A DNA stretch of 64,000 nt from Campylobacter ornithocola (GCF_013201605.1 NZ_CP053848.1:558001-622000), one strand, 5' to 3'. Positions 8,080 through 17,925 are shown, counted from the stretch's first letter. Notes: a model not told the origin generated them from the letters alone. Program-made: numbers and translations.

Positions 8080-10218
8080 TTAGAATGAGTATTTAACACC
8101 AATATTACCAGTTATATAAGTTTCATCAGTGTTGTCATCTTTGTTACCTAGGATTTGTTTAGCACCTACACTTAGATCAATAGAGAATCTATCTGTAACA
8201 CTAATGTTACTTCCGATAAGAATTTTACCAAAAGTTTTGTCTTTTTCAGCGCCAGCTACATTGTAACTAAAATCACTTCCTGTAAAACGAGCTTTAAAGT
8301 TATCTCCACTCATAGCAAAGAATTGTTCAATTTTTGGAGTAACATAGAAATAGCTACCACCATTAAAGAATTTTCTAAATTCTGCTCCAAGTTCTGCACT
8401 TGCTGCAAAGCTATCCATTGAATAAACTTTTTGAGCCCAAAGACCATTTTCTGTATAGTCAGGAGTGTGGCTATAGTAAAGATTTAATCCAATTAATGGT
8501 TTGATTGAGAAGTTGTCGCTAAAATCAAACACATAGCCATAACTACCACTTGCACCTAAATAAGTTTGTGTGAAATCAGATTTATTGCTAGTGCCATTTA
8601 AAAATCTTTCTTGATCTGCAAAGCTAAATTGTGCATATGTCTTAATATCAAATTCATGTTGGCCGTTTGTTATTCTTGAATACGCACCAAATTGCAAATT
8701 GTCTGCATCTTGACTGATAGAATTGTAGTTTAATTTAGAGTCAGCATAAGTTAAATATGCTCCAAATAATACTGAATCACTAAATTGTCTATCTATACCT
8801 AGTGTAATACCATATACAGAATCACTCTCGCTACCTATCATATTTGCTCCACCAAATGCATTAGACCAAACGCTGTTTTCACCTTGATTTCTATCTTGCA
8901 TCATTCTAGTTGAAATAGCCATTTCATTAGCTAAGTTGATAACTTGGATAGCGCCTTGACGGTTAGAATTGTTAGCACTTTCTCTAGCTGAATTTACTAC
9001 ATTTTTGGCTTGTTGTGTATTACCTATCATAGCATCAGTTAGAGCGCTACCCGCTGCTTGTTGTCTGTTCGATGTTAAGATTGAACCTAATACAGCATCG
9101 ATTTGACTGTTAAATACAGGTGATTTATCATTTACATCAATTGCATTCATTTTGCCTGTTAAATCTCTAATTATTTGTTGGTAGTCTGCTTTAGTGAAAT
9201 CTTGTTTTGCGTCTGTTTTTGGTTGGATACCAGGTGCTTCGCTCATCAATCTTGTATATTCATCAATCATAGATTGTAAGGCTAATTTTTGAGCTTCTTT
9301 TAAAGATTTAGCAAGACCATTTGTTTTAATGTTGTTATTCCAAGCTTTTGTATCAACATTAGCACTGATATATAGAGAATTTCCTACTACTTTTATTTCA
9401 TGATTTACATCTTTTATATTTACCTTTATTGAGTCAAAACTTTCGTTATATTTTTTAGCTTCTTCTGCACTTAGTCCAAGAGCGTCCGCTGTTGATATAA
9501 TTGTATAAACACCTGCTGTATTTGAAGTTGTAAGATTTTTATTAAAACCACCATCAGCACTTAGTAAAAAGATACCGTTTTCACTTACTGGAGCATTGGT
9601 AGCGCTAAATGTTGAGTTTGTTATATTTGCTTTTCCAGTTATATGAAAACTGTGATTACCATAGAAATCAAGATTTGCATTTGTTGCAGAAAAATTACCT
9701 TTTACGAGTAAAGAACCATTTGCACTTTGGCTTCCTAAGGTACCATTGCTAATAAAAAGATCAGCGCCGTTGCGTAGTGCTAGATCTCCCTCTATAACCC
9801 CAGTATTACCTACATTTAAAGAAGTTTCTTGACCTAAAGTATTATTTGTACCATCAAAAATTATTTCTTTTGCTTTTATGTTAAAAGAGTAAAATTTATC
9901 TTTTTCTCCATCAAAATAATGACCAATTTCTGCATCTTGACCATTAGCACCAACATTAAATGTACTTTTAGCTGCATCTATATTTAAGTGATTAATAAAT
10001 TTGTTTGTTTTGCCATCAAAGCTAGATCCAATGACAGAAGAGATATTGTAGATAGAACCTGTATCTTTATCTACTATGAAAGAATAATTTCCGTTTTTGT
10101 TTTCATCTTTTAGGTTAGAATCTGTAAACGATATCCCCCCCCCTATAACAGCATGGGCTGAACTAGCTACCATGGTAGCAACGCAAGTTGATAGAAAAAT
10201 TTTTCTTGAATTTCTCAT
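8080..10218 (-). CDS. Autotransporter (type Va) with phase-variable G9 tract
   Basis: A 712-residue outer-membrane autotransporter. Seen: a signal peptide (1-23, cleavage after SAHA), a beta-helical-type passenger rich in Asn/Gly/Ser, a helical linker (about 295-430) and a C-terminal beta-barrel beginning near NSVWSNAFGGANM (about 447). The barrel ends in VKYSF with the terminal aromatic typical of the family. Codons for Gly26-Gly28 are nine consecutive G (10135-10143 on the plus strand as C9), directly after the signal peptide; one base more or less would shift the frame, so expression is probably phase variable and this copy is ON. Substrate or ligand unknown. Confidence 0.9.
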   Translation of the reverse strand: MRNSRKIFLSTCVATMVASSAHAVIGGGISFTDSNLKDENKNGNYSFIVDKDTGSIYNISSVIGSSFDGKTNKFINHLNIDAAKSTFNVGANGQDAEIGHYFDGEKDKFYSFNIKAKEIIFDGTNNTLGQETSLNVGNTGVIEGDLALRNGADLFISNGTLGSQSANGSLLVKGNFSATNANLDFYGNHSFHITGKANITNSTFSATNAPVSENGIFLLSADGGFNKNLTTSNTAGVYTIISTADALGLSAEEAKKYNESFDSIKVNIKDVNHEIKVVGNSLYISANVDTKAWNNNIKTNGLAKSLKEAQKLALQSMIDEYTRLMSEAPGIQPKTDAKQDFTKADYQQIIRDLTGKMNAIDVNDKSPVFNSQIDAVLGSILTSNRQQAAGSALTDAMIGNTQQAKNVVNSARESANNSNRQGAIQVINLANEMAISTRMMQDRNQGENSVWSNAFGGANMIGSESDSVYGITLGIDRQFSDSVLFGAYLTYADSKLNYNSISQDADNLQFGAYSRITNGQHEFDIKTYAQFSFADQERFLNGTSNKSDFTQTYLGASGSYGYVFDFSDNFSIKPLIGLNLYYSHTPDYTENGLWAQKVYSMDSFAASAELGAEFRKFFNGGSYFYVTPKIEQFFAMSGDNFKARFTGSDFSYNVAGAEKDKTFGKILIGSNISVTDRFSIDLSVGAKQILGNKDDNTDETYITGNIGVKYSF
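10135..10143 (-). repeat. G9 homopolymer (contingency tract) in autotransporter
   Basis: Nine G on the coding strand encode three glycines after the signal-peptide cleavage site. Poly-G tracts of 8 or more are the classical slippage switches of Campylobacter. Confidence 0.85.
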
Positions 10219-10307
10219 TTCCTAACTCCTTTACAAAATATTTAAAATTGAATTACGATTTTACCATTAAGATGATTTAAAAGTCAATAAAAATTAGCAA
10301 AAAATTC

Positions 10308-10322
10308 AAAAAAAAAAAAAAA
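10308..10322 (-). repeat. T15 homopolymer upstream of the autotransporter
   Basis: Fifteen consecutive A on the plus strand (T15 on the coding strand) about 90 bases before the autotransporter start. It could act as a curved or UP-like promoter element, or vary in length and tune expression. The rest of the 10219-10490 gap is AT-rich; I see no gene there. Confidence 0.6.
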
Positions 10323-10490
10323 CGATTTTTTAATCTGAAAAAATAGCTGTTTAAAGCCTATAAAGTAATATTATATAGGTATTTTTAAATATTAAATATA
10401 TTTTTGTTTTTAGTTGGAAAATTATTACATAAAAACCATAATTAATAAATTTTTATTAAGTTAAAATTAACTAATATCTTAAATATTTTT

Positions 10491-12422
10491 CTATTCTTCG
10501 ATTTTTTCAAGAGTATTAAAATATTTCTCTTCTAAAATAGTCAATAAATCTTGTTTTTCTTTTAATTCTTCATAAAGCTTGTTAATTCCAAATTTTTGAT
10601 AAAGCTCAGGATCTGATAAAGAAATTTTTAAATTTTTTATCTCTTCTTCTAGCTTGTGAATTTTATCAGGATAGGAAGTTAAAATTTCATTTTCTTTATA
10701 GCTTAGTTTCTTAGTCGATTTTTCTTTTGTTTTTACGCTTGTTGTGGTATTTATTTCTAAGCTTTTAGAAAATTCTTCAAAGTCCTTATATTCTTTTTCA
10801 TTTTCTAAATACTCACTATAAGAAAGAACTTCTATATTAATATTTGCATTATCTTCAAAAGCATAAAGTTTAGTTGCTATTTTATCAACAAAATATCTAT
10901 CATGTGATACAAGCAAAATCGCACCTTCAAAAGAAAGTAAATATTCTTCTAAGATATTAATTGTAGCTATGTCTAAATCATTTGTTGGTTCATCTAAGAT
11001 TAACACATCATATTCTTTAGTAAAAAGCAAGGCTAGAGCAACTCTGTTTTTTTCACCCCCACTTAAAACACTCACACTTTGCTCTAAAAATTCTTTCGGA
11101 AATAAAAACTGTTTTAAATACCCATAAACATGCATATTTTTACCACGTACTTGAATATGATCACCACCATTTGGACAAAAAATTTCTAAAAGTTTTTTAT
11201 CAGTATTGAGTAAGCTCCTGCTTTGATCAAAATAGCCTATTTTAACTTCGCCTCTTTTAATCTCCCCGCTATCAAGCGGAATTTGATCAAGTAAAATCTT
11301 TAAAAAAGTAGATTTCCCACAGCCATTTTTACCTACTATGGCTATGCGTTCACCTTGTAAAATTCGTACATTAAAGTCTTTAAAAAGTATCTTGTCTGCT
11401 ATGGATTTTGAGATATTTTTAAGTTCAAAAAGCATTTTTTTGCGGTTTTGACTTTGAGTTTGATTGAAATTTTTGCTTGCTCTTTTGATTTCAAGTTGTA
11501 AGCGTTTGATAGCTCCTGGGTTTTTCTTAGCTTCTTCGCGCATTTTAAAAATGCGTTCTTTGCGTCCTTCGTTGCGTTTAAGTCTAGCTTTAACTCCTCT
11601 TCTTAGCCATTCTTCCTCGCTTTTTAGTTGCTTAAGTAAGGTTTCATGGCTTTTAGCTAAGGAAGCTAAAATAGCTGCTTTTTTTTCTAGATATTGTGTA
11701 TATCCGCCCTCAAAAATGCTTAATTTTCCTGCTTCTATTTCTATGCATTTTTGTGCTATTGCATCGATAAAATACCTATCATGAGAGATGAAAATAACGC
11801 ACATTTTAGTAGCTTTTAATCTTTCTTCTAAAAAGCTACTCATATATACATCCAAATGGTTGGTTGGCTCATCAAGCAATAATATATCAGGATTTTTAAG
11901 CAAAAGCGTGCAAAGTCCTACGCGTCTTATCTCGCCACCACTTAAAGAGCAAAGTGTTCTGTCTTTGTATTCTAGTAGTTTAAATTCTTCTAGTATTCTT
12001 TGTATTTTCTGGTCTAAATTCCACGCGTCTTTTGAATCTATAAATAAACTTAATTCATCTACTTTTTTTAAATATTCTTTGTTTTCTGGATCAAGAGCTA
12101 GTTTTTCATTGTAGTTTTCAAATTCTTTTAAGGCTTGATAAATTTCTTCAAGTTCTTTTTTTATGGCTTCGTTTACGCTTAAAGTGCTTTCAAAGCTTAC
12201 TTGTTGGCTTAGCATACCTATACTAGTATTGTTTTGTCTAATGACTCTACCACTATCTAGTTTTAAAGTTCCCATAAGAGCTTTTAAAAAGCTTGATTTT
12301 CCTTCACCATTTTTACCTATAATGGCGATTTTTTCTCCTAAATTTGCACTAAAATTTGCATTTTCTAAAACTATTTTTGTATTAAATTTTTTGTTTGCAT
12401 CAATTAAATCTATTAAAGCCAA
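10491..12422 (-). CDS. uup: ABC-F ATPase Uup-type
   Basis: A 643-residue soluble ABC-F protein with two nucleotide-binding domains. Walker A motifs GKNGEGKSS (36-44) and GKNGCGKST; signatures LSGGE in both halves; Walker B LLLDEPTNHLD and LILDEPTNDLD; the linker between the halves is the basic, coiled-coil P-site interaction motif. A C-terminal coiled coil (about 575-643, YPDKIHKLEEEI onward) marks the Uup subgroup, which acts on ribosomes and on DNA. The two ORFs on the opposite strand (11464-12114) are shadows. Head-to-head with the phosphoesterase gene. Confidence 0.88.
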   Translation of the reverse strand: MALIDLIDANKKFNTKIVLENANFSANLGEKIAIIGKNGEGKSSFLKALMGTLKLDSGRVIRQNNTSIGMLSQQVSFESTLSVNEAIKKELEEIYQALKEFENYNEKLALDPENKEYLKKVDELSLFIDSKDAWNLDQKIQRILEEFKLLEYKDRTLCSLSGGEIRRVGLCTLLLKNPDILLLDEPTNHLDVYMSSFLEERLKATKMCVIFISHDRYFIDAIAQKCIEIEAGKLSIFEGGYTQYLEKKAAILASLAKSHETLLKQLKSEEEWLRRGVKARLKRNEGRKERIFKMREEAKKNPGAIKRLQLEIKRASKNFNQTQSQNRKKMLFELKNISKSIADKILFKDFNVRILQGERIAIVGKNGCGKSTFLKILLDQIPLDSGEIKRGEVKIGYFDQSRSLLNTDKKLLEIFCPNGGDHIQVRGKNMHVYGYLKQFLFPKEFLEQSVSVLSGGEKNRVALALLFTKEYDVLILDEPTNDLDIATINILEEYLLSFEGAILLVSHDRYFVDKIATKLYAFEDNANINIEVLSYSEYLENEKEYKDFEEFSKSLEINTTTSVKTKEKSTKKLSYKENEILTSYPDKIHKLEEEIKNLKISLSDPELYQKFGINKLYEELKEKQDLLTILEEKYFNTLEKIEE

Positions 12423-12494
12423 ATTTCTTTCCCAAAATGTTTTTTTGCGATTTTACTTTAAAAAGTATTAATTTTGCTTAAATAAAATTACACT

Positions 12495-13625
12495 ATGAGA
12501 GTGTTTGTTTTTTTTACTTTACTAGTTTTATTTTTTGCTTTGGCAAATTGGTATATTTATAAAAGATTTCTAAGTAGAATTGTTTTTTTAAAACCTTATA
12601 AGAAGTTTGTATTAGTTTTTATTTTAATGGTTTTTGTATGCGAGTTGATTTTTTTTATAAATATGCGTGGAGATTTTTTACATGAAAAGCTTTATTATAT
12701 TTTAGCTATTTTTCCTACTATTACCTGCTTTTTTTTGCTTTTTGGATTAGTGTTTGAAATTGGTTCTTGGGTTTTTTTTAATGAAAATAGAAAAGAACAA
12801 ATTTTTAGTACTCAAAGAAGAAAATTTTTAAAATTAATTTTTGATTCTTGGCTTATTGTACTTAGTGTTAGTATGGTGTTTAAGGGTTTTGTAAATGCTA
12901 TTAGTACGCCTAGGGTTAATGAAGTAGATATTAAAATCAAAAATTTAAAAGAAGATTTAAACATAGCCTTGCTTTCTGATATACATTTGGGTAAAAATCT
13001 AGGAGAAGATTTTTTAAAAACCTTAATTGATGAGGTGAATGCTTTAAATGTTGATATGGTTATTATAGCTGGAGATTTAATCGATGCAGATATTGCTAGT
13101 ATGTCTTATATTAATTTATTAGAGAATTTTAAATCAAAATACGGCACTTATTATGTTTATGGAAATCATGAGTATTATAATGATATAAATACGATAGGTA
13201 AAAAGCTAAAAACGCTTAAAAATTTTAAAGTTTTAGAAGATGAAAGTGTGGATTTTGGAGATTTTACTTTAAGTGGGACTTTAGATTTAAGTGCAAAGCG
13301 TTTGGGTTTTAAAGAAAGTAGTATAGAAAAAATCAAAGCTCAAATCAACCAAAAAAAGGTCAATATTTTAATCACACATCAGCCAAAGTATGTAAAAACT
13401 TATGATGTAAGTGGGTTTGATTTGATTTTATCAGGACATACTCATGCAGGGCAAATTTTCCCTTTTTCTTTGTTGGTATATTTAGAGCAAGGTTTTGTGT
13501 ATGGACTTTATAAATTAAACAAAGAAAGTTTACTTTATGTAAGTAGCGGAGCTGGGTTTTGGGGGCCTGCTGTGAGATTTTTAGCTCCTAGTGAGATAGC
13601 TTTGATTAGATTAAAAGGAGAATAA
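12495..13625 (+). CDS. Membrane metallophosphoesterase (YkuE/UDP-2,3-diacylglucosamine-hydrolase-like fold)
   Basis: A 376-residue protein with three or four N-terminal membrane helices (about 2-20, 35-57, 68-92, 112-135) and a calcineurin-type phosphoesterase domain. Metal-ligand motifs: LLSDIHLGKN, IIAGDLID, YGNHEYY, ITHQPKY, SGHTHAGQ. Substrate unknown; the link to psd downstream (stop and ATG abut) hints at lipid metabolism but does not prove it. There is no Shine-Dalgarno before ATG 12495. A TAAAAT box ends 7 bases upstream, so the mRNA may be leaderless. Confidence 0.88.
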   Translation: MRVFVFFTLLVLFFALANWYIYKRFLSRIVFLKPYKKFVLVFILMVFVCELIFFINMRGDFLHEKLYYILAIFPTITCFFLLFGLVFEIGSWVFFNENRKEQIFSTQRRKFLKLIFDSWLIVLSVSMVFKGFVNAISTPRVNEVDIKIKNLKEDLNIALLSDIHLGKNLGEDFLKTLIDEVNALNVDMVIIAGDLIDADIASMSYINLLENFKSKYGTYYVYGNHEYYNDINTIGKKLKTLKNFKVLEDESVDFGDFTLSGTLDLSAKRLGFKESSIEKIKAQINQKKVNILITHQPKYVKTYDVSGFDLILSGHTHAGQIFPFSLLVYLEQGFVYGLYKLNKESLLYVSSGAGFWGPAVRFLAPSEIALIRLKGE

Positions 13626-14435
13626 ATGGGGTTTAGTAATAGTGCTTCAAAAATGTTTGGAATTATAGCAAAGTATAAATTTCCAAAAATCATACAAAAA
13701 AATATCAATAAAGCCTATGTTAATGCTTTTAATATCAATATGAGTGAATTTAAGCCTTTAGAAGAGTATGAGAGCTTAAATGCTTTATTTACAAGAAGTT
13801 TATTAAATGAGCGAGAATTAGAAGATGGATTTACAAGCCCAAGTGATGGTAAAATTTTAGAACTTGGAAGTAGTTTTCAAAATGACTTAAAAGAAAATTT
13901 AGCTTTTAGTATTAAAGGTTCAAGTTATAGTATAGAAGAGCTTTTAAAAAATTCAGCTAGCAAAGAAGAATTAGAAAATGGTATAGATTATGCAAACATT
14001 TATTTATCTCCAAAAGATTATCATCATTATCATGCACCTTGTAATATGCAAATTTTAAGCGCTACTTATATGAGTGGGGCTTTATTTAGTGTGAGTGAGG
14101 CAAAACTTGCAAAGATTATAAATCTTTATACTAAAAATGAAAGAGTAGTCTTAAAGTGCTTAGTAGATGGAAAATTTATACTTTGGATGGTATTTGTGGG
14201 TGCGCTAAATGTAGGCAAAATGCATTTTGTATTTGATACTAGCATACAAACTAATGCTGCAAATTTTGATTTTACTCATACTTATGAAGATCTTTTTGTA
14301 AAAAAAGGTCAAAGGCTTGGAAATTTTGAATTAGGTTCAACTATAGTTTTAATCACTCAAAAAGGATTTTTAAAATTTATTAAAAATGCTTATGAAAAAG
14401 TTGAATTTTCTAAGAAGATTGCGGACTTTGCTTAG
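13626..14435 (+). CDS. psd: Phosphatidylserine decarboxylase proenzyme
   Basis: Makes phosphatidylethanolamine from phosphatidylserine at the inner membrane. The 269-residue proenzyme contains the family motif DYHHYHAP (about 136-143) and the C-terminal self-cleavage motif LGST (in FELGSTIVL, about 236-244), where Ser becomes the pyruvoyl group. It starts one base after the phosphoesterase stop. The 3' end overlaps flhX (opposite strand) by 26 bases. Confidence 0.94.
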   Translation: MGFSNSASKMFGIIAKYKFPKIIQKNINKAYVNAFNINMSEFKPLEEYESLNALFTRSLLNERELEDGFTSPSDGKILELGSSFQNDLKENLAFSIKGSSYSIEELLKNSASKEELENGIDYANIYLSPKDYHHYHAPCNMQILSATYMSGALFSVSEAKLAKIINLYTKNERVVLKCLVDGKFILWMVFVGALNVGKMHFVFDTSIQTNAANFDFTHTYEDLFVKKGQRLGNFELGSTIVLITQKGFLKFIKNAYEKVEFSKKIADFA

Positions 14436-14700
14436 CTTCATCCTCATTGGCAACTTTATATAAAAAGGCAAAAATTTCAGCTACCGCTTTATACATATTA
14501 GGTGGGATTTCATCGCCTAGATCAAGTTTGCTAAGCACTTCTACTAAGTCTTTATCTTCTTTTATGGGTATACCGTTCTCTTTAGCTAAAGAGATGATTT
14601 TAGTAGCGTTTTCACCTTTAGCATTAGCTAGGATTTTTGGTGCATTTTGATCTTCTTTGTTATAGCCTAGTGCAACGGCTTTTTTTGTTTTTTTAGCCAT
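14410..14700 (-). CDS. flhX: FlhB C-terminal-domain homologue FlhX
   Basis: A 96-residue soluble protein equivalent to the cytoplasmic piece of the flagellar export switch FlhB downstream of its NPTH cleavage site. Seen: VALGYNKEDQNAPKILANAKG, IISLAKENGIPIKEDKDLVEVL and LDLGDEIPPNMYKAVAEIFAFLY, all FlhB-CC signatures. In related bacteria such proteins can partly replace the cleaved FlhB part. It follows the FliK-like gene by 2 bases, which supports a role in flagellar substrate switching. Confidence 0.85.
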   Translation of the reverse strand: MAKKTKKAVALGYNKEDQNAPKILANAKGENATKIISLAKENGIPIKEDKDLVEVLSKLDLGDEIPPNMYKAVAEIFAFLYKVANEDEAKQSPQSS

Positions 14701-14702
14701 TT

Positions 14703-16739
14703 TTAAGCCCTTGTATCAAAACCCATGTTAAAGTCATTGTATTCTTCTTGATTTTGAAATTTACTTTTAACTATATCGCTAATGAAAAAATTAGAGCTCA
14801 AAAGTCCTACTTTTACCAAAGCCTTTTTTAGCTCATGCACTCTTTCGTAGAGTTTTTTTCTAAAATTAGCATTTTCTATCATCATATTTATATCGATGTA
14901 TTTATCATTACTTAACGATAAAAATACATTGATTTTTCCTAGTTTTTCAAATTCAAGATTAATTTGTGCGTAAAATTTATCTTTCTTGCCACGTTTAAAA
15001 ACTACATTGGATTTTTCCAAATCATCCCAAAAAAATGGTAGAAAAGTATGAATGCTATTATTAGCTAAAGATAAAAGTTGATTAAATTCAAGTTGAGCTA
15101 TGAGACGATTTGTTTGATTTAATATGCTTTCATTGTCTAAATTTTTAGCTAGATTAGAAACTTGCAAAAGAGTTGATTTGATATCTTTTTGTAATTCTGA
15201 AGAGATTTCTGTGGTATCTTTTGGGGTAATTTTTCCAAGATCTTTTATAGAAAGCTCTAGTTTTTTTTCTATGTTTTTTACATCATCTAAAGAATTTTTT
15301 GCTTCATAGTTTTTAGGATCTAAAGCTTTTAAAACTTCATTGAGCTTTCTTCCTATTAGACCTAATTCTTTGTTAAGGTTATTTAAAATTTCTTCTTGTA
15401 AATTTTGGCTAAAGTTAAGATTTTTACTTACATTTTGTTTAAAAATATCTTCTAGTAAAATTTTGCCTGAAGTGCTTTTAAAAATATCTTCTAGTTTAGC
15501 GTTGTTTGTTTGTAAATTTTGGTTTTTATTTATCTCTTCAGTATTTTTTTGCGGTGCTTTTGATTCTTCTTTAGGATTTTCTTTGATATCTTTGTTTTGT
15601 GGTATTTTTTCTTCTTTTGCATTTTGAATTTCTTTATCTTTTGATAAATTTTCTTTAATTTCTTTGCTTTGAGGCAAATTTTCTTGCTTGTATTGAATTT
15701 CTTTTTCTTCTTTGGTGTTTTTTTGTGGTATTTTTGGATCTTTTGATTCTTCTTTAGGATTTTCTTTGATATCTTTGTTTTGGATTGTTTTATCTGAAAA
15801 TTCCTGCTTTATTTCATTTTTGTTTTCAGGGGTTTTTATATCTTTTAAAAGTATTATAAGATTTTTTATATTTTGACTAAGCTCTTTAAGTGTATGTGTG
15901 TTTTGAATTTTTATATTTTCAGGTTTAGCTAGTTCTTTGTTGATGAGAGTTAAATTTTTGTTAAGGTTTTTGATGAAATTATTGGCAATATTTTGTAATT
16001 TTTCTTGACTAATGGAGCTTGGATTTTTATTGATATAGTTTTTGAAATTTTCAATTTTGTCAAATAATTTAAAAAGTGTTTTATAGTTTGTATTTTCTAA
16101 AGAAGCTTTATTGTTTTTTTTGTGGTTTTGTAAAACATAAATAAGTTCTTTTAAAGTATTTGTAGTATCAAGGTTTTTAAGATCTAAATTACTTATATCG
16201 CGTTTTAAATTTTCACTAGTAGCACCTTTTATAGTATTTAAAAGGTTAAAAAAGCTTTGTGGTAAATTTTGCTCTTTTAAAGAATAATTGAGTTTTGCTT
16301 CTAAAAATACACCTGAATTTTTTACTAAAGATGAAAGGTTTTTATTGTTAATGTCTTTGGCAGGTTTAACTAGATCTTCTAAATTTTTAAGCAGTTTTTC
16401 AAATTCAGGATTTTTAGAAAGCTCTGTTTGAAGTTTTTTAATTTCATTGGCAAAATTGGGTGCAAAATTTAAATCTTTGTGATTTTTTAATACTGCTAAA
16501 TCAGGGTCTTTGTTGATTTTGATTTGATCTAGGAGTTTGTTTAATAATTCTTGTAGTTTTTGGTCGATTTTGCTAACATAGTCTTTGGGTAGTTTAACTT
16601 CAGGATTATTTTTAGAAAATAAAGGATTTTTTAAAGCTTCATTCAGTGAATTTTTTTTATCTGATTTTTCACTTTTGTTTTCTTTATTTGTTTCGTTTTT
16701 TGCAAATTGATTTTGGTTGTTAGAAATATTAGTTATCAT
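14703..16739 (-). CDS. FliK-like hook-length-control-type protein, Lys/Asn-rich
   Basis: A 678-residue, very Lys/Asn/Leu-rich protein. The last about 100 residues (FYAQINLEFEKLGKINVFLSL, YIDINMMIENANFRKKLYERVHELKKAL) resemble the Flg_hook C-terminal domain of FliK. The centre (about 310-405) holds an imperfect internal repeat built on NKDIKENPKEESK...PQKNT, present twice. The body looks extended/helical, as expected of a molecular ruler. Directly upstream of flhX and overlapping the MFS gene by 11 bases. Assignment rests on the C-terminus and the flhX neighbour; another FliK may exist elsewhere in the genome. Confidence 0.65.
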   Translation of the reverse strand: MITNISNNQNQFAKNETNKENKSEKSDKKNSLNEALKNPLFSKNNPEVKLPKDYVSKIDQKLQELLNKLLDQIKINKDPDLAVLKNHKDLNFAPNFANEIKKLQTELSKNPEFEKLLKNLEDLVKPAKDINNKNLSSLVKNSGVFLEAKLNYSLKEQNLPQSFFNLLNTIKGATSENLKRDISNLDLKNLDTTNTLKELIYVLQNHKKNNKASLENTNYKTLFKLFDKIENFKNYINKNPSSISQEKLQNIANNFIKNLNKNLTLINKELAKPENIKIQNTHTLKELSQNIKNLIILLKDIKTPENKNEIKQEFSDKTIQNKDIKENPKEESKDPKIPQKNTKEEKEIQYKQENLPQSKEIKENLSKDKEIQNAKEEKIPQNKDIKENPKEESKAPQKNTEEINKNQNLQTNNAKLEDIFKSTSGKILLEDIFKQNVSKNLNFSQNLQEEILNNLNKELGLIGRKLNEVLKALDPKNYEAKNSLDDVKNIEKKLELSIKDLGKITPKDTTEISSELQKDIKSTLLQVSNLAKNLDNESILNQTNRLIAQLEFNQLLSLANNSIHTFLPFFWDDLEKSNVVFKRGKKDKFYAQINLEFEKLGKINVFLSLSNDKYIDINMMIENANFRKKLYERVHELKKALVKVGLLSSNFFISDIVKSKFQNQEEYNDFNMGFDTRA

Positions 16740-17925
16740 CTAGCATTACCATATTACCTGGTTTTCTTTTGAATTTGGTTAGATTTTTAAATTTTGGTTT
16801 ATCTATAGCAAAAAGGATTAGAATGGTTAATAAAACGATGTAAAAATACATAAATCCATTGCCTTCAAAATAATACATCAAAATTCCAAGTATAGCAGGT
16901 GCAAATAAAGCACCAAAAGAATAGGTAAAAAGAACAGCTCTACCAAGCTCAACTCTTTTGCTAGAATCATCAAGCATATCATTTGCTCTAGCTAGAGAAA
17001 GAGCATACAAACAACACATTCCCATACCTAGTAAAAAGCCAAAAAAGTATTTTAAATAAATATTATAGCTTAGCAATAAAATACAAAGCATAGCACTTAA
17101 GGCTGTAAAAGCACATAAAATAATAGCAAATTTGCGACTGATTTTATCAGAAAGAGTTCCGATAAAAAGTTGAGATATAAATCCTCCCAACATGGTACAA
17201 AAAATAAAAAACGAAGCTTCTTTTGCACCAAATCCTTGTATAATTATAAACAAAGAAGCCATAGAAAAAAAGCCATTTAAAAGCATGCCTGCTATAAAAC
17301 TCGTAACTAAAGCTAAAGGCACTATATCAAAAACTTTAGGAATGGAAATTTTGGTTTTTTGTGGTAAAACTGGTTCTTTAATACGGATTAAAAATAAAGG
17401 AATAGAAGCAAACATAATAAAACTAGCGCTTAAAATAAACACTGTGTTGCTTGGGAAATCAAATGACATAAGTAAAATTCCAAAGCCTGATGATGAATAA
17501 AATACTACTTCATAAAAGGCTATTACTCTTGAGCGAATGGCATTTTTGGCTTTTTCGTTTAGCCATGATTCTATAACCATTAAAAGTGCATAATAACAAA
17601 AACCTAGTAAAAATCTCAAGATCATCCAAAAATAAAGATTAAAATTTATACTATGAAGCATAGTAGCAATACCAAAAATAATAGCAAAAATTCCAAAAGA
17701 TCTTATATGTCCTACCTTAGAGACTATTCTATGGGCACTAATAGTGCTTACCATGGCTCCAAGAAAATAACAACTTCCTATTACTCCTATGTAGAAATTA
17801 CTAACATCATTGTGTTTTAAAATAATAGCTATAGAATTCACCGTTAAAGCACTTCCTATAAAAACAAAAATCATACCAAAAAACAATGCAGTTAGTGATC
17901 TAATCGTTCTTTTTGAGCTTAACAT
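16729..17925 (-). CDS. Major facilitator superfamily transporter
   Basis: A 398-residue inner-membrane protein with about 12 helices. The MFS loop motif is recognisable in the second half as GTLSDKISRKFAIIL (between helices 8 and 9), with GVIGSCYFLGAMVSTISAHRIVSKVG as the degenerate first-half copy. It resembles the YcaD-type subgroup. Substrate cannot be told from sequence. Starts are coupled to the following membrane-protein gene (7-base overlap). Confidence 0.85.
   Translation of the reverse strand: MLSSKRTIRSLTALFFGMIFVFIGSALTVNSIAIILKHNDVSNFYIGVIGSCYFLGAMVSTISAHRIVSKVGHIRSFGIFAIIFGIATMLHSINFNLYFWMILRFLLGFCYYALLMVIESWLNEKAKNAIRSRVIAFYEVVFYSSSGFGILLMSFDFPSNTVFILSASFIMFASIPLFLIRIKEPVLPQKTKISIPKVFDIVPLALVTSFIAGMLLNGFFSMASLFIIIQGFGAKEASFFIFCTMLGGFISQLFIGTLSDKISRKFAIILCAFTALSAMLCILLLSYNIYLKYFFGFLLGMGMCCLYALSLARANDMLDDSSKRVELGRAVLFTYSFGALFAPAILGILMYYFEGNGFMYFYIVLLTILILFAIDKPKFKNLTKFKRKPGNMVMLDDN

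Noticed and set aside
11464-12471. Three ORFs of 102-108 codons on the plus strand
   Set aside because: They lie fully opposite uup or its start, have Ser/Leu-rich composition typical of antisense frames, and no RBS.
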